64,000 bases of DNA from Kluyvera sp036759925 (GTDB lineage: Bacteria; Pseudomonadota; Gammaproteobacteria; Enterobacterales; Enterobacteriaceae). The stretch is from the NCBI RefSeq assembly GCF_036759925.1, contig NZ_JAPKIB010000005.1, forward strand, positions 236,985 through 300,984. The letters are read 5' to 3'. Under the pieces are notes generated by a model. It worked only from the letters and a program-made list of their open reading frames with translations. It was not told the origin of the DNA and searched no databases. The position numbers were made by a program, and so were the translations under genes. Positions 17,027-25,339 of the stretch are shown piece after piece (the first letter of the stretch is position 1; every line of letters begins with the position of its first letter).

Positions 17027-17354
17027 ATTTCTACCGCCGTAAAATCCCCCCGCTAAGACCAATCTAATCCCTGTATTAATTGTGGCTATTTATCGTCAGT
17101 AACCTTTTGCATTCAAATAACATTCATCTGTTTGTAATATTATTGTCATTTATGTGTCATAAATTGCCTTTAGATTAACATTGGGTATTTATATTACCCT
17201 TTGTGTTATAAATATATTTCTGGAATGTGCTGTTGGTTTCATGTATTAGTTATTACAGAAATAATACAGAAACCATTTTGGCCGCGTCGCTTTGCGGGTT
17301 TTGTTAACACAAACTTGCCTACCAGACGGCGCGTCTTTACGGGAAGGGGTTTAT
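17027..17354 (+). promoter_or_regulatory. AT-rich intergenic region upstream of the small gene pair
   Basis: No gene is seen in these 328 bases, which are clearly richer in A and T than the neighbourhood. Two inverted repeats stand out: GGGTA-TTTATAT-TACCC at 17183-17199 and GTATTA/TAATAC arms at 17243-17267. Either could be an operator for the small RHH-like protein encoded next. No promoter can be named with confidence. Confidence 0.4.
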
Positions 17355-17603
17355 ATGACAGTCGCAGTGCTTAACGTAAAAATTGATGAAGCGGTAAAAG
17401 AGAGACTTCGCCACTTTGCCGAAGTCCATGGCCTGACTTTAGGCGCTGCGGCAGAAAAGCTGCTGCTGCTGGGGTTTGTAGCTGAAGAAGAGGCGGGTGT
17501 GTGTGAAGATGACATCGACAGCCAGCATACGGAAGAAGATGTTGCTCCATTCACATCTAAAGAAATCAAAGCATTACGTAAAATCCTGAAGAAGAGAAAA
17601 TGA
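17355..17603 (+). CDS. Small ribbon-helix-helix-like protein, first gene of a pair
   Basis: An 82-residue protein I do not recognise by name. Residues 1-42 have the spacing of a ribbon-helix-helix DNA-binding domain: a short strand (VAVLNVKID), helix (EAVKERLRHFAEVHG), turn (LTLG) and second helix (AAAEKLLLLGFVAEE). The middle is acidic (EDDIDSQHTEED) and the C-terminus strongly basic (KEIKALRKILKKRK). This resembles RelB/ParD-type antitoxins. The start at 17355 has GGAAGGGG seven bases upstream; the frame stays open 63 bases upstream without a ribosome site. Its stop overlaps the next gene by four bases (ATGA). Confidence 0.65.
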   Translation: MTVAVLNVKIDEAVKERLRHFAEVHGLTLGAAAEKLLLLGFVAEEEAGVCEDDIDSQHTEEDVAPFTSKEIKALRKILKKRK

Positions 17604-17815
17604 AACAGCAAACGTCGATAGCGTGTAACTATAGCGAAGCCTGCGACCTGTTACGTTCAGGCTACGTGAAGCATGTTCTTCTCAACTGGAATGTTGGCAG
17701 CGATGAATTCTTTCGTATTGCCTCAGACTGGTGCGATACCGGTGCTAAGATTAAAAAAGAGGGAGAATCTTTCGTTATTTCCCTGAAAGGCTTTCCGATC
17801 CCTCCACAGCACTAA
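17600..17815 (+). CDS. Small protein of unknown function, second gene of a pair
   Basis: A 71-residue protein that I do not recognise. It starts with the ATGA overlap shared with the RHH-like gene, so the two are translationally coupled. Its predicted order of elements is helix (YSEACDLLRSGY), strand (VKHVLLNWNV), helix (GSDEFFRIASDWCDTG), strand (AKIKKEG), strand (ESFVISLKGF). This looks like a small alpha/beta fold similar in layout to the TusA/SirA family, but the CPxP sulfur-carrier motif of TusA is absent. It does not resemble RelE, HicA or MazF. Toxin, cofactor or adaptor roles all remain open. Confidence 0.6.
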   Translation: MKQQTSIACNYSEACDLLRSGYVKHVLLNWNVGSDEFFRIASDWCDTGAKIKKEGESFVISLKGFPIPPQH

Positions 17816-17816
17816 T

Positions 17817-17853
17817 ATATTCTTTAGCCGTACTTTATTACGTTAAAGAATAT
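17817..17853. terminator. 10-base-pair inverted repeat after the small gene pair
   Basis: ATATTCTTTA and TAAAGAATAT are perfectly complementary, separated by 17 bases, starting just after the stop codon. It may end transcription of the pair, though there is no GC stem or clear T tract; an attachment-like repeat is the alternative. Confidence 0.4.
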
Positions 17854-17903
17854 AATGTTTCAGGCCGGTTATGTTATTGGAGGCGTTCTCTCCTTGCGCG
17901 CGG

Positions 17904-19328
17904 TTAAATTATTTTCCGCACTTTGTTTGCGCCATGCTGGCCTGCTAACGTTGCCCAAATCGGCTGTAATGTCGAAAAGGCGCGACGCAGCGTTTCATCG
18001 TCCAGTGTAAATGGAATGCGTAAATTGCGCTCTCCGCTGCCCGCCAGACCAAATCGTGTTCCTACGCCAAGATGAATCGCGCTGGCTTCCGCTCGCGCAG
18101 CAAACCGCGTTGCCATCATCTCCGGCAGTTCAACCCAGAACGACAGTCCTCCCTCCGGCAGCACAAATTTCCACTGCGGAAAGTATTCATGCATTAACGC
18201 CGCGCACATATCTCGCCGCGCCTTCAGCAGTCGACGTCGTTCGGGTAGTAGCTGATGCTCATTGTCCAGTAGCCAGCAGGTGGCCAACTGTTCCAGCAGC
18301 GGCGAGCCTAAATCAAGGGTATCGCGGGTCTGGACCAGTGCTGCAATGGTGCGCGATGAAGCGCGGATCCAACCCAGACGCAGCCCACCCCAGAAGCTTT
18401 TCCCGGTTGAACCTACGGTGATGATCGGCGCATCGTGATTAAACGCGGCCAGCGGTGGTGGTGGTGGGGCGTTGTACCATAAATCTACCATCGTTTCGTC
18501 GACGACCAGCGTCGTGCAGGTCCGTGCCGCCAGGTCCGCTACTATCTGCCGGGTGGCGCTGTCCATGCACTGGCCGGTAGGGTTTTGAAAATCGGGCATC
18601 AGATACGCCAGCCGCGGTGCGGTCTGAGCGATAACCGCCGCCAGGCCGTCGGTGTCCCAGCCTTTATCGGGCAATGGCAGCGCCACCGGGCGGCAGGATG
18701 CGCCCTCAATAGCGGAAATCGCCAGTGGATAAGTCGGCGTTTCAACCACCACCCGGTCGCCCGGCCCGGTGAGGTTGCGCAGGATCAGCGCCAGCCCGCT
18801 GACCGCGCCGTTTACCAGCATAATCTCGTCGGCCCGTGTTGGCAGCCCGCGCGCGCTATAGCGCTGGGCAATGGCTTCGCGCAGGGCGGGTAGTCCCTGC
18901 TGATCGTAGCCGGTATTGCTGAGGTAGCCGGGCAGCGCCGCCAGCGCATGGCTGTAGGCCTGATGGATTTCCGCGCCGGCTGCCAGCGCGGCGGTGGACA
19001 TGTCCAACGTCGGCGAGGCCGGCATGCGCGGCGCGCGCTGGTAGCCTTCGGCGCTGAGCGTGACCGTTGAGCCGCTACCCTGCTTGCTCTGCACGTAGCC
19101 TTCGTCACGCAGCTGGGCCAGCGCGCTGGCAATGGTGGTGCGGCTGACCCCTAACGCACTGGCAAACTCCCGTTCTCCCGGCAGGCGGGTGCCGAGCGGC
19201 AGACGGCCATCGAGAATCAGCAGCCGCAGCGCATCGGTGAGCTGTCGCCACAGCGGCGTCGGGGAGGGGCCGTCCTGCCAGTGGCCCAGCAGGCGAACTA
19301 ATGATTGGGTGGCGGAGCGTCGAATCAT
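17904..19328 (-). CDS. yczR: MocR-type PLP-dependent regulator YczR
   Basis: A 474-residue regulator with an N-terminal GntR-type winged helix (about 20-90: TRLPGEREFASALGVSRTTIASALAQLRDEGYV) fused to an aminotransferase fold type I domain. The PLP lysine is in TVGSTGKSFWGGLRLGW (about residue 310) and the conserved Asn/Asp/Tyr motif in LMPDFQNPTG. YczR regulators are encoded divergently from yczE, as seen here across 89 bases. Start ATG at 19328. The gap contains CTGGTCATTAATCATAATG, in which an operator is likely but not proven. Confidence 0.88.
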   Translation of the reverse strand: MIRRSATQSLVRLLGHWQDGPSPTPLWRQLTDALRLLILDGRLPLGTRLPGEREFASALGVSRTTIASALAQLRDEGYVQSKQGSGSTVTLSAEGYQRAPRMPASPTLDMSTAALAAGAEIHQAYSHALAALPGYLSNTGYDQQGLPALREAIAQRYSARGLPTRADEIMLVNGAVSGLALILRNLTGPGDRVVVETPTYPLAISAIEGASCRPVALPLPDKGWDTDGLAAVIAQTAPRLAYLMPDFQNPTGQCMDSATRQIVADLAARTCTTLVVDETMVDLWYNAPPPPPLAAFNHDAPIITVGSTGKSFWGGLRLGWIRASSRTIAALVQTRDTLDLGSPLLEQLATCWLLDNEHQLLPERRRLLKARRDMCAALMHEYFPQWKFVLPEGGLSFWVELPEMMATRFAARAEASAIHLGVGTRFGLAGSGERNLRIPFTLDDETLRRAFSTLQPIWATLAGQHGANKVRKII

Positions 19329-19417
19329 GGGGGCAGTCCACTTTTTAAAAACTGGTCATTAATCATAATGCCATTTTTACCGATGATGGAAGCCTCATTC
19401 TACAGGCCGAGGTCTCT

Positions 19418-20032
19418 ATGCTACGCCGACTGATTCAGCTCTACATTGGGTTAATACTCTACGGAGTATCGACCGCCGTCTATGTTCGTGCCAATCTCGG
19501 GGCTGACCCGTGGAACGTATTCCACCTTGGCGTATCCGGGTTAACCTCCCTCGATATTGGGATGGTGATGATCCTCACCGGCGCAGCCGTACTGCTGTTA
19601 TGGATCCCATTGCGCCAGCGTCCGGGGCTGGGCACCATCAGCAACGTTATCGTGCTGGGACTGGCGGCCGATGCCACGCTCTCGCTGATGCCGCCGCTGG
19701 AATCGCTCTGGCTTCGCGCCGTGCTGCTGCTGTTGGCGGTGGTGCTGAATGGGATGGCGACCGGTATGTATATCGGCGCCGGTTTTGGCGCCGGGCCACG
19801 CGATGGCCTGATGACCGGCATTCACGCTCGTACCGGCTGGCCAATCCGCCGCATTCGTACCACCATCGAACTCTCGGTACTGGTTATCGGCATGCTGCTG
19901 GGTGGCACCTTCGGTGTGGGCACCGTGCTGTATGCGCTAGCGATTGGCCCGTTGATTCAGATTTTCCTGCCGTGGTTCCAGTTGCCTCGTGTAGCGCAGC
20001 GTCGCACGGCTGAGGTGGAGCAAACTTCCTGA
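19418..20032 (+). CDS. yczE: YczE-family membrane protein
   Basis: A 204-residue protein with about five membrane segments (starting LIQLYIGLILYGVSTAVYV) and the family motif GADPWNVFHLG, then YIGAGFGAGPRDGLMTGI. It belongs to the YczE/YyaS/YitT-like family of inner-membrane proteins; the substrate is unknown. The tight divergent link to yczR suggests that the regulator controls it. The first lac-type operator begins just after its stop codon. Confidence 0.85.
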   Translation: MLRRLIQLYIGLILYGVSTAVYVRANLGADPWNVFHLGVSGLTSLDIGMVMILTGAAVLLLWIPLRQRPGLGTISNVIVLGLAADATLSLMPPLESLWLRAVLLLLAVVLNGMATGMYIGAGFGAGPRDGLMTGIHARTGWPIRRIRTTIELSVLVIGMLLGGTFGVGTVLYALAIGPLIQIFLPWFQLPRVAQRRTAEVEQTS

Positions 20033-20034
20033 TT

Positions 20035-20051
20035 TTACGAAGCGCTCACAG
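20035..20051. promoter_or_regulatory. Upstream lac-type operator, before lacI
   Basis: Read on the minus strand this is CTGTGAGCGCTTCGTAA, identical at 15 of 17 positions to the element in front of lacZ (21254-21270). It lies 56 bases before the lacI start. Two copies bracketing lacI suggest repressor autoregulation and DNA looping over about 1.2 kb. Confidence 0.75.
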
Positions 20052-20107
20052 CATGGTGTTCGTTTTCCGGTTACACTGCACCTGGTACGCCAGTTAAACG
20101 GAAAAGT

Positions 20108-21187
20108 ATGAAAACAATCACGCTGTATGATGTGGCCCGCGTCGCCGGTGTCTCCTACCAGACCGTGTCGCGGGTGATAAACCAGGCCGCGCACGTGTCG
20201 CCGCGCACGCGGGAAAAGGTGCAGGCCGCGATGCAGGAACTGCACTATGTTCCCAATCGCGGCGCGCAGCAGTTGGCCGGAAAGGCCACGCAGACGCTGG
20301 GCTTGCTGACTACTGACCTGGCGCTGCATGCGCCTTCGCAAATCGCCTCGGCGGTGAAGCGCCGTGCCGGTGAAGTGGGTTTTTCCGTGCTGATTTCGAT
20401 GGTGGAAAGTCATGACCGGGAAGCCTGCTTCAACGCCTTGCAGGAGCTTCAGGCGCAGCGCGTCGAAGGTCTGCTGGTGAATGTGCCGCTGGAGCGTGAG
20501 GATGCGCAGGCGCTGGCCGCCGCTTCGCCGGTGCCGATACTGTTTCTCGACGTGGGGCGTGATGCCGAGGTGAATAGCCTCGTGTTTGACGCCGAGCAGG
20601 GCGCTCGCCTTGGCGTTGAACATCTGCTGACGCTGGGGCATCGGCAGATAGCGCTGCTCGCGGGCCCGCAAAGCTCTGTCTCCGCCCGTGCCCGACTCGC
20701 GGGCTGGCAGCATGCCTTACAACAGGCAGCGGTACAGCCGGTTTCCGTGGCCTATGGCGACTGGAGCGCGGCCTCCGGTTATGAAAAAGCGCACCTTTTA
20801 CTCAGTGAAAAACCCTACCCTGATGCACTGCTGGTGGCCAACGATCAGATGGCATTGGGCGCGCTGCGCGCCTGCGCGGAGAAAGGCATTCGCGTGCCGG
20901 GGCAGCTATCGATAGTGGGTTATGACGATACCACCGACAGCGCTTGGTTTACGCCGCCGCTGACCACCATCCGCCAGCGCTTTAAAGAGGCCGGACGAAT
21001 GAGCGTGGATTGGCTCATTGCGCAGGAGGGTAGCGCATTACCTCAGCGCCAGACTTGCCTGAGCGTTGAGCTGATTGCCCGCAGTTCTAGTGCCGAACGG
21101 CAGCCGGAAAGCCTACAGGATGACGATCTGGCGCATTGCTTACAGGCGCTGGCAACCCGAATAGCCAGACGATCGCGCGATTTGTGA
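20108..21187 (+). CDS. lacI: Lac repressor
   Basis: A 359-residue LacI-family repressor. The headpiece MKTITLYDVARVAGVSYQTVSRVINQ (residues 1-26) has the same recognition helix YQTVSRV as E. coli LacI, followed by a hinge (NRGAQQLAGK, residue 50-60) and the periplasmic-binding-protein-like core with the inducer motifs SLALHAPSQ-like DLALHAPSQ and GYDDTTDS. It lies directly upstream of lacZ in the same direction, 93 bases away. A C-terminal Leu-containing tail (DDDLAHCLQALATRIARRS) fits the tetramerisation helix. It should repress lacZ through the operators at 20035 and 21254. Confidence 0.95.
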   Translation: MKTITLYDVARVAGVSYQTVSRVINQAAHVSPRTREKVQAAMQELHYVPNRGAQQLAGKATQTLGLLTTDLALHAPSQIASAVKRRAGEVGFSVLISMVESHDREACFNALQELQAQRVEGLLVNVPLEREDAQALAAASPVPILFLDVGRDAEVNSLVFDAEQGARLGVEHLLTLGHRQIALLAGPQSSVSARARLAGWQHALQQAAVQPVSVAYGDWSAASGYEKAHLLLSEKPYPDALLVANDQMALGALRACAEKGIRVPGQLSIVGYDDTTDSAWFTPPLTTIRQRFKEAGRMSVDWLIAQEGSALPQRQTCLSVELIARSSSAERQPESLQDDDLAHCLQALATRIARRSRDL

Positions 21188-21253
21188 TCTGACTCGCTTA
21201 CTCTCGATCCGATCCTTTACCTCGTGGTGAGATCCGTGCACTCTCAATGGAAA

Positions 21254-21270
21254 TTGTGAGCGCTTCGCAA
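21254..21270 (+). promoter_or_regulatory. lac operator overlapping the lacZ leader
   Basis: TTGTGAGCGCTTCGCAA is an imperfect palindrome carrying the lac operator half-site TTGTGAGCG. It ends ten bases before the lacZ start codon and touches the ribosome site CGAGG. Bound repressor would therefore lie at or just after the transcription start. Confidence 0.85.
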
Positions 21271-21280
21271 CGAGGTTTCC

Positions 21281-24200
21281 ATGCTGCATTCTTCTCTGAC
21301 GCTGTCTGCTTTACTCTCCCGCCGTGACTGGGAAAATCCCCAGCTTACCCAGTGGCACCGACTGCCCGCCCACGCACCGTTTAACAGTTGGCGTGAAGTG
21401 AGCGCAGCGCGGCTGGATAGCGCATCGACCTCGCGCCTGTCGTTAAACGGCAACTGGCGCTTCAACTTCTTTTCCGCCCCTGGAGCCGTACCGGAGGGGT
21501 GGGTTGAGCAGGATCTTCACGATGCTGTCGCGATGCCAGTGCCGTCTAACTGGCAAATGCACGGTTTTGATACGCCTATCTACACCAACGTGACCTACCC
21601 GATCCCGGTGACGCCCCCGCAGGTGCCCGTTGAGAACCCGACAGGCTGCTACTCGTACACCTTTACCGTAGAAGATGAATGGCTGACGCAGGGACAAACG
21701 CGGATTATTTTTGACGGCGTAAACTCGGCATTTCATCTGTGGTGCAATGGTCAGTGGGTGGGCTACTCCCAGGATAGCCGCCTGCCCGCCGAGTTTGACC
21801 TGAGTGCGGTGCTGAAACCTGGTGAGAACCGGCTGGCGGTGATGGTGCTGCGCTGGTGCGATGGCAGCTACCTGGAAGATCAGGATATGTGGCGCATGAG
21901 CGGTATTTTCCGCGATGTGACGTTGCTGCATAAACCGGCAACCCGCATTGCTGACTATCAGGTTACGCCTCGGCTGTCTGAGCGCTTTACCTTCGGCGAA
22001 CTGGATATTCAGGTGACCGTCGAAGGTTCTGCTGCTGCCACAACCGACGTGGAAGCCGTGCTGTGGTGGGGTGACAACGCCGTTGCCAGCCTGCAACAGG
22101 CCGTGGGCATTCCGTTTGTGGATGAACGCGGCGGCTGGGCAGAGCGCCTGAAGGTGACGCTGCCGCTGGAGCAGCCCGCGTTATGGAGCGCCGAAACGCC
22201 AAACCTTTATCGGCTGGTGCTCACGCTGCGTGATGCCGACGGTAAGCCGCTGGAGTCGGAAGCCTGCGATGTTGGTTTCCGCCAGGTGGCGATAGAGGGC
22301 GGGTTGCTGAAACTGAACGGTAAACCGCTGCTGATCCGCGGCGTTAACCGTCATGAACATCACCCGGAAACCGGGCAGGCGGTGGATGAAGCCACCATGC
22401 GCCGCGATATTGAACTGATGAAGCAGCACAACTTTAACGCCGTGCGCTGCTCCCACTATCCGAACCATCCGCTGTGGTACCGTCTGTGCGACCGCTACGG
22501 GCTGTACGTAGTGGATGAAGCCAATATTGAAACCCATGGCATGGTGCCGATGAGGCGCCTGGCGGATGATCCGCGTTGGCTACCGGCGATGAGCGAGCGC
22601 GTGACCCGAATGGTTGCGCGTGACCGCAACCATCCCTCCATTATCATCTGGTCGCTGGGCAATGAATCCGGGCACGGCGCGAACCATGACGCGCTCTACC
22701 GCTGGATAAAAACCGCCGATCCGTCACGCCCGGTGCAGTATGAGGGCGGCGGCGCTAATACGGCGGCGACGGATATCGTCTGCCCGATGTACGCTCGCGT
22801 CGATGCCGATCAGCCGCACCCGACGGTGCCGAAGTGGAGCATCAAAAAGTGGATTGCGCTGCCGGAAGAGAGTCGTCCGCTGATCCTCTGCGAGTACGCT
22901 CACGCGATGGGCAACAGCTTTGGCGGTTTTGCGAAATACTGGCAGGCGTTTCGCGACAACCCACGCCTGCAGGGCGGCTTTGTCTGGGACTGGGTTGACC
23001 AGGCGTTGAGCAAAACCAATGAGCAGGGCGAGCGTTTTTGGGCCTACGGCGGCGATTTTGGCGATACGCCAAACGATCGTCAGTTCTGTATGAATGGCCT
23101 GGTATTCCCGGATCGTACGCCGCATCCGGCGCTGTTTGAGGCGCAAAGGGCGCAGCAGTTCTTCCAGTTCAGGCTGGTGGGGCGCGCGCCGCTGGAAATA
23201 GAAGTGAGCAGTGAATTCCTGTTCCGCCATACGGATAACGAGCGTCTGCGCTGGTCGATTACCGTTGATGGCAAAACGCTGACCCAGGGCGAGGAAGCGC
23301 TTGATATCGCCCCGCAGGGGCAGCAACGAATAGTGCTGCCGTTCACCGATAGCGCTGCGCTCAGCGAAAATAGCTGGCTTAACGTTGAGGTATATCAGCC
23401 GCAGGCGACCGAGTGGTCGGCGGCTAATCATCTGTGCGCCTGGGATCAGTGGCCGTTGCCCGCCGCGCTGTCGCTGCCGGTACGGCAAGAGACAGGCACC
23501 GCCCCGCAGCTGCACGTTGAGGCGCAGGCGTTTGTTATCACCCACGGCAGCCAGCGTTGGCAGTTTAGCCGTGAGAGTGGCGATTTGACGCAGTGGTGGC
23601 GCAACGACAAACCCGAACTGCTGTCGCCGCTGCGCGATAATTTCACCCGCGCGCCGCTGGATAACGATATTGGCGTGAGTGAAGTGACCCGCATCGACCC
23701 GAACGCATGGGTAGAGCGTTGGAAGGCGGCGGGGATGTATGCCATGACGCCGCGGTTGTTACAGTGCCGGGCAGCGTCGCAGGAACAGGGCGTTGAGGTC
23801 GAGACGCAGCAGAGCTGGGAATATCAGGGGAAAATTCTGTTTATCAGCCACAAACGCTGGCGCATTGACGATTGCGGCGTGTTGCATGGCGATGTGATGG
23901 TGCAGGTGGCGGAAGATATTCCGCACCCGGCGCGAATTGGTCTGCATTGCCAGTTGGCCGTCGTGGAAGAACAGGTGAGCTGGCTGGGGTTAGGGCCGCA
24001 TGAAAACTATCCAGACCGTCGTCTGGCGGCGCGCCAGGGATTGTGGACTCTGCCGCTGTCGGCGCTGCATACGCCGTATATCTACCCGACGGAAAATGGG
24101 CTGCGCTGCGATACCCGACAGCTTGAATATGGCGCGCACTGCTGGCGCGGTGAGTTCCACTTTGGCCTCAGCCGCTACAGCCAGCGTCAGTTACATGAAA

Positions 24201-24364
24201 CCACCCATCACCATCTGCTGCACGAGGAGCCGGGCTGCTGGCTGAACCTCGATGCCTTCCATATGGGTGTGGGCGGCGACGACTCCTGGAGCCCGAGCGT
24301 GGGGCCAGAGTTTTTACTGCCCGCCCGCCGGGTTCGCTACCAGTTTAGCTGGCAGTTAAGCTAA
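21281..24364 (+). CDS. lacZ: Beta-galactosidase, GH2 family
   Basis: A 1027-residue beta-galactosidase of glycoside hydrolase family 2 (E. coli 1023 aa). The acid/base Glu462 sits in WSLGNESGHGAN and the nucleophile Glu538 in ILCEYAHAMGNS. The N-terminal jelly-roll, immunoglobulin-like domains, TIM barrel and C-terminal beta-sandwich (WLGLGPHENYPDR) are all present. It hydrolyses lactose in the cytoplasm and should convert some to allolactose. No lacY or lacA follows: 15 bases after the stop comes the converging rcnA. Lactose must therefore enter through another transporter, or the substrate is another beta-galactoside such as galactobiose. Confidence 0.97.
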   Translation: MLHSSLTLSALLSRRDWENPQLTQWHRLPAHAPFNSWREVSAARLDSASTSRLSLNGNWRFNFFSAPGAVPEGWVEQDLHDAVAMPVPSNWQMHGFDTPIYTNVTYPIPVTPPQVPVENPTGCYSYTFTVEDEWLTQGQTRIIFDGVNSAFHLWCNGQWVGYSQDSRLPAEFDLSAVLKPGENRLAVMVLRWCDGSYLEDQDMWRMSGIFRDVTLLHKPATRIADYQVTPRLSERFTFGELDIQVTVEGSAAATTDVEAVLWWGDNAVASLQQAVGIPFVDERGGWAERLKVTLPLEQPALWSAETPNLYRLVLTLRDADGKPLESEACDVGFRQVAIEGGLLKLNGKPLLIRGVNRHEHHPETGQAVDEATMRRDIELMKQHNFNAVRCSHYPNHPLWYRLCDRYGLYVVDEANIETHGMVPMRRLADDPRWLPAMSERVTRMVARDRNHPSIIIWSLGNESGHGANHDALYRWIKTADPSRPVQYEGGGANTAATDIVCPMYARVDADQPHPTVPKWSIKKWIALPEESRPLILCEYAHAMGNSFGGFAKYWQAFRDNPRLQGGFVWDWVDQALSKTNEQGERFWAYGGDFGDTPNDRQFCMNGLVFPDRTPHPALFEAQRAQQFFQFRLVGRAPLEIEVSSEFLFRHTDNERLRWSITVDGKTLTQGEEALDIAPQGQQRIVLPFTDSAALSENSWLNVEVYQPQATEWSAANHLCAWDQWPLPAALSLPVRQETGTAPQLHVEAQAFVITHGSQRWQFSRESGDLTQWWRNDKPELLSPLRDNFTRAPLDNDIGVSEVTRIDPNAWVERWKAAGMYAMTPRLLQCRAASQEQGVEVETQQSWEYQGKILFISHKRWRIDDCGVLHGDVMVQVAEDIPHPARIGLHCQLAVVEEQVSWLGLGPHENYPDRRLAARQGLWTLPLSALHTPYIYPTENGLRCDTRQLEYGAHCWRGEFHFGLSRYSQRQLHETTHHHLLHEEPGCWLNLDAFHMGVGGDDSWSPSVGPEFLLPARRVRYQFSWQLS

Positions 24365-24379
24365 GTCCGGCACACGGCA

Positions 24380-25204
24380 TCAGATCAGTGCGCTGATGCC
24401 GTGTCCCATCATGTAAAGCCCCACCAGAATAATCAGCGCGCCGGAGAACCACGGTGCTTTTCGCGATAGCTCCCCAAACCCGCTCCAGCGTTTGCTTACC
24501 TGCTTCAGGCCAATGGCGGCAATAGCCCCGGAGGCAACCAGCGTGAGCGCCAGCCCGACGCTAAAGCTCAGCACCAGCGTCGCCCCCAGCGCCACGTGTT
24601 TAAGCTGCAGGCAGATAAGCAGAATGGTGATCGAGGCCGGGCAGGGGATGAGCCCGCCGGTCAGGCCGAACACCACAATTTGCCCGGTGGTGACCTCCTG
24701 GCCTTTGAAACGGCGGTTGATCTCTTCGGCATGGGCGCGCTGGTGGGCATCCTGCCAGTCGGCTTCCACCCGATCGTGGTGATGATCGTGGCCATGATGA
24801 TGTTCATGTTCATGTTCATGATCGTGGTGGTGATCATGGTCGTGATGATGATCGTGCGCCCCGCGCGACTCACGCCAGGTGCGCCATAGCATCCACAGTG
24901 CGATAACAATAATGATTATCCCGGAAAGCAGCTGAAACCACGGCTCGGCGGTTTGTGCATCCCACCCGCGACCAAACCACATCCCGGCCATGGCGATGAC
25001 CCACACCACCACCGTGTGCGACAGCGTCGCCGCCAACCCCAGTAATATCGCCTGTTTTAGCGTACCGCGGATCGCCACGATAAACGCCGCCATCATGGTT
25101 TTGGAATGGCCAGGCTCCAGGCCGTGCAGCGCCCCAAGCAGAATGGCGCCGGGGATAAAGAACCAGGCATTGCCCTGTTGTAAGAGTGTCGTGAAGTCGT
25201 TCAT
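24380..25204 (-). CDS. rcnA: Nickel/cobalt efflux protein RcnA
   Basis: A 274-residue inner-membrane exporter, same length as E. coli RcnA. It has about six membrane segments, the motif HGLEPGHSKTMMAAF (about 27-41) typical of NicO-family transporters, and a cytoplasmic His/Asp-rich loop (about 118-145) built from HDHH and HEHE repeats that binds metal. The second motif GGLIPCPASITILLICLQ lies at about 188-205. The start MNDFTTLLQQG follows AAGGATCC; a longer reading frame would cross the operator region. Divergent from rcnR, which represses it. Confidence 0.95.
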   Translation of the reverse strand: MNDFTTLLQQGNAWFFIPGAILLGALHGLEPGHSKTMMAAFIVAIRGTLKQAILLGLAATLSHTVVVWVIAMAGMWFGRGWDAQTAEPWFQLLSGIIIIVIALWMLWRTWRESRGAHDHHHDHDHHHDHEHEHEHHHGHDHHHDRVEADWQDAHQRAHAEEINRRFKGQEVTTGQIVVFGLTGGLIPCPASITILLICLQLKHVALGATLVLSFSVGLALTLVASGAIAAIGLKQVSKRWSGFGELSRKAPWFSGALIILVGLYMMGHGISALI

Positions 25205-25238
25205 CGCGAAGGATCCTTGCAAAAAAGTGAAATCACTA

Positions 25239-25274
25239 TACTCCCACCCAGTATTATAATACTACCCCCTAGTA
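25239..25274. promoter_or_regulatory. Two RcnR operators between rcnA and rcnR
   Basis: On the minus strand the sites read TACTGGGTGGGAGTA (25239-25253) and TACTAGGGGGTAGTA (25260-25274). Both match the RcnR consensus TACT-G6-N-AGTA closely. Their centres are 21 bases apart, so tetramers bind the same DNA face. Nickel or cobalt binding to RcnR should release them and switch on rcnA and rcnR. Confidence 0.88.
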
Positions 25275-25339
25275 TAAAAATGCGCAGTCAGAGCCGCGCG
25301 TGGTATGCTTGCGCAGGAGTTAAGAACAGGATCCCGGCC

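Noticed and set aside
19937..20713. 258-codon minus-strand frame opposite yczE-lacI
   Set aside because: Shadow of lacI; Arg/His-rich, no ribosome site and no family resemblance.
22724..23545. 273-codon minus-strand frame inside lacZ
   Set aside because: Explained by the codon bias of the true lacZ frame.
24766..24866. Short tandem-like DNA repeats that could suggest a CRISPR array
   Set aside because: They are the irregular codons of the RcnA His-rich loop, with no constant spacers.
24596..24889. Met/Val-rich plus-strand frame opposite the His-rich loop of rcnA
   Set aside because: The run of Met and Val is just the complement of His/Asp codons in rcnA.
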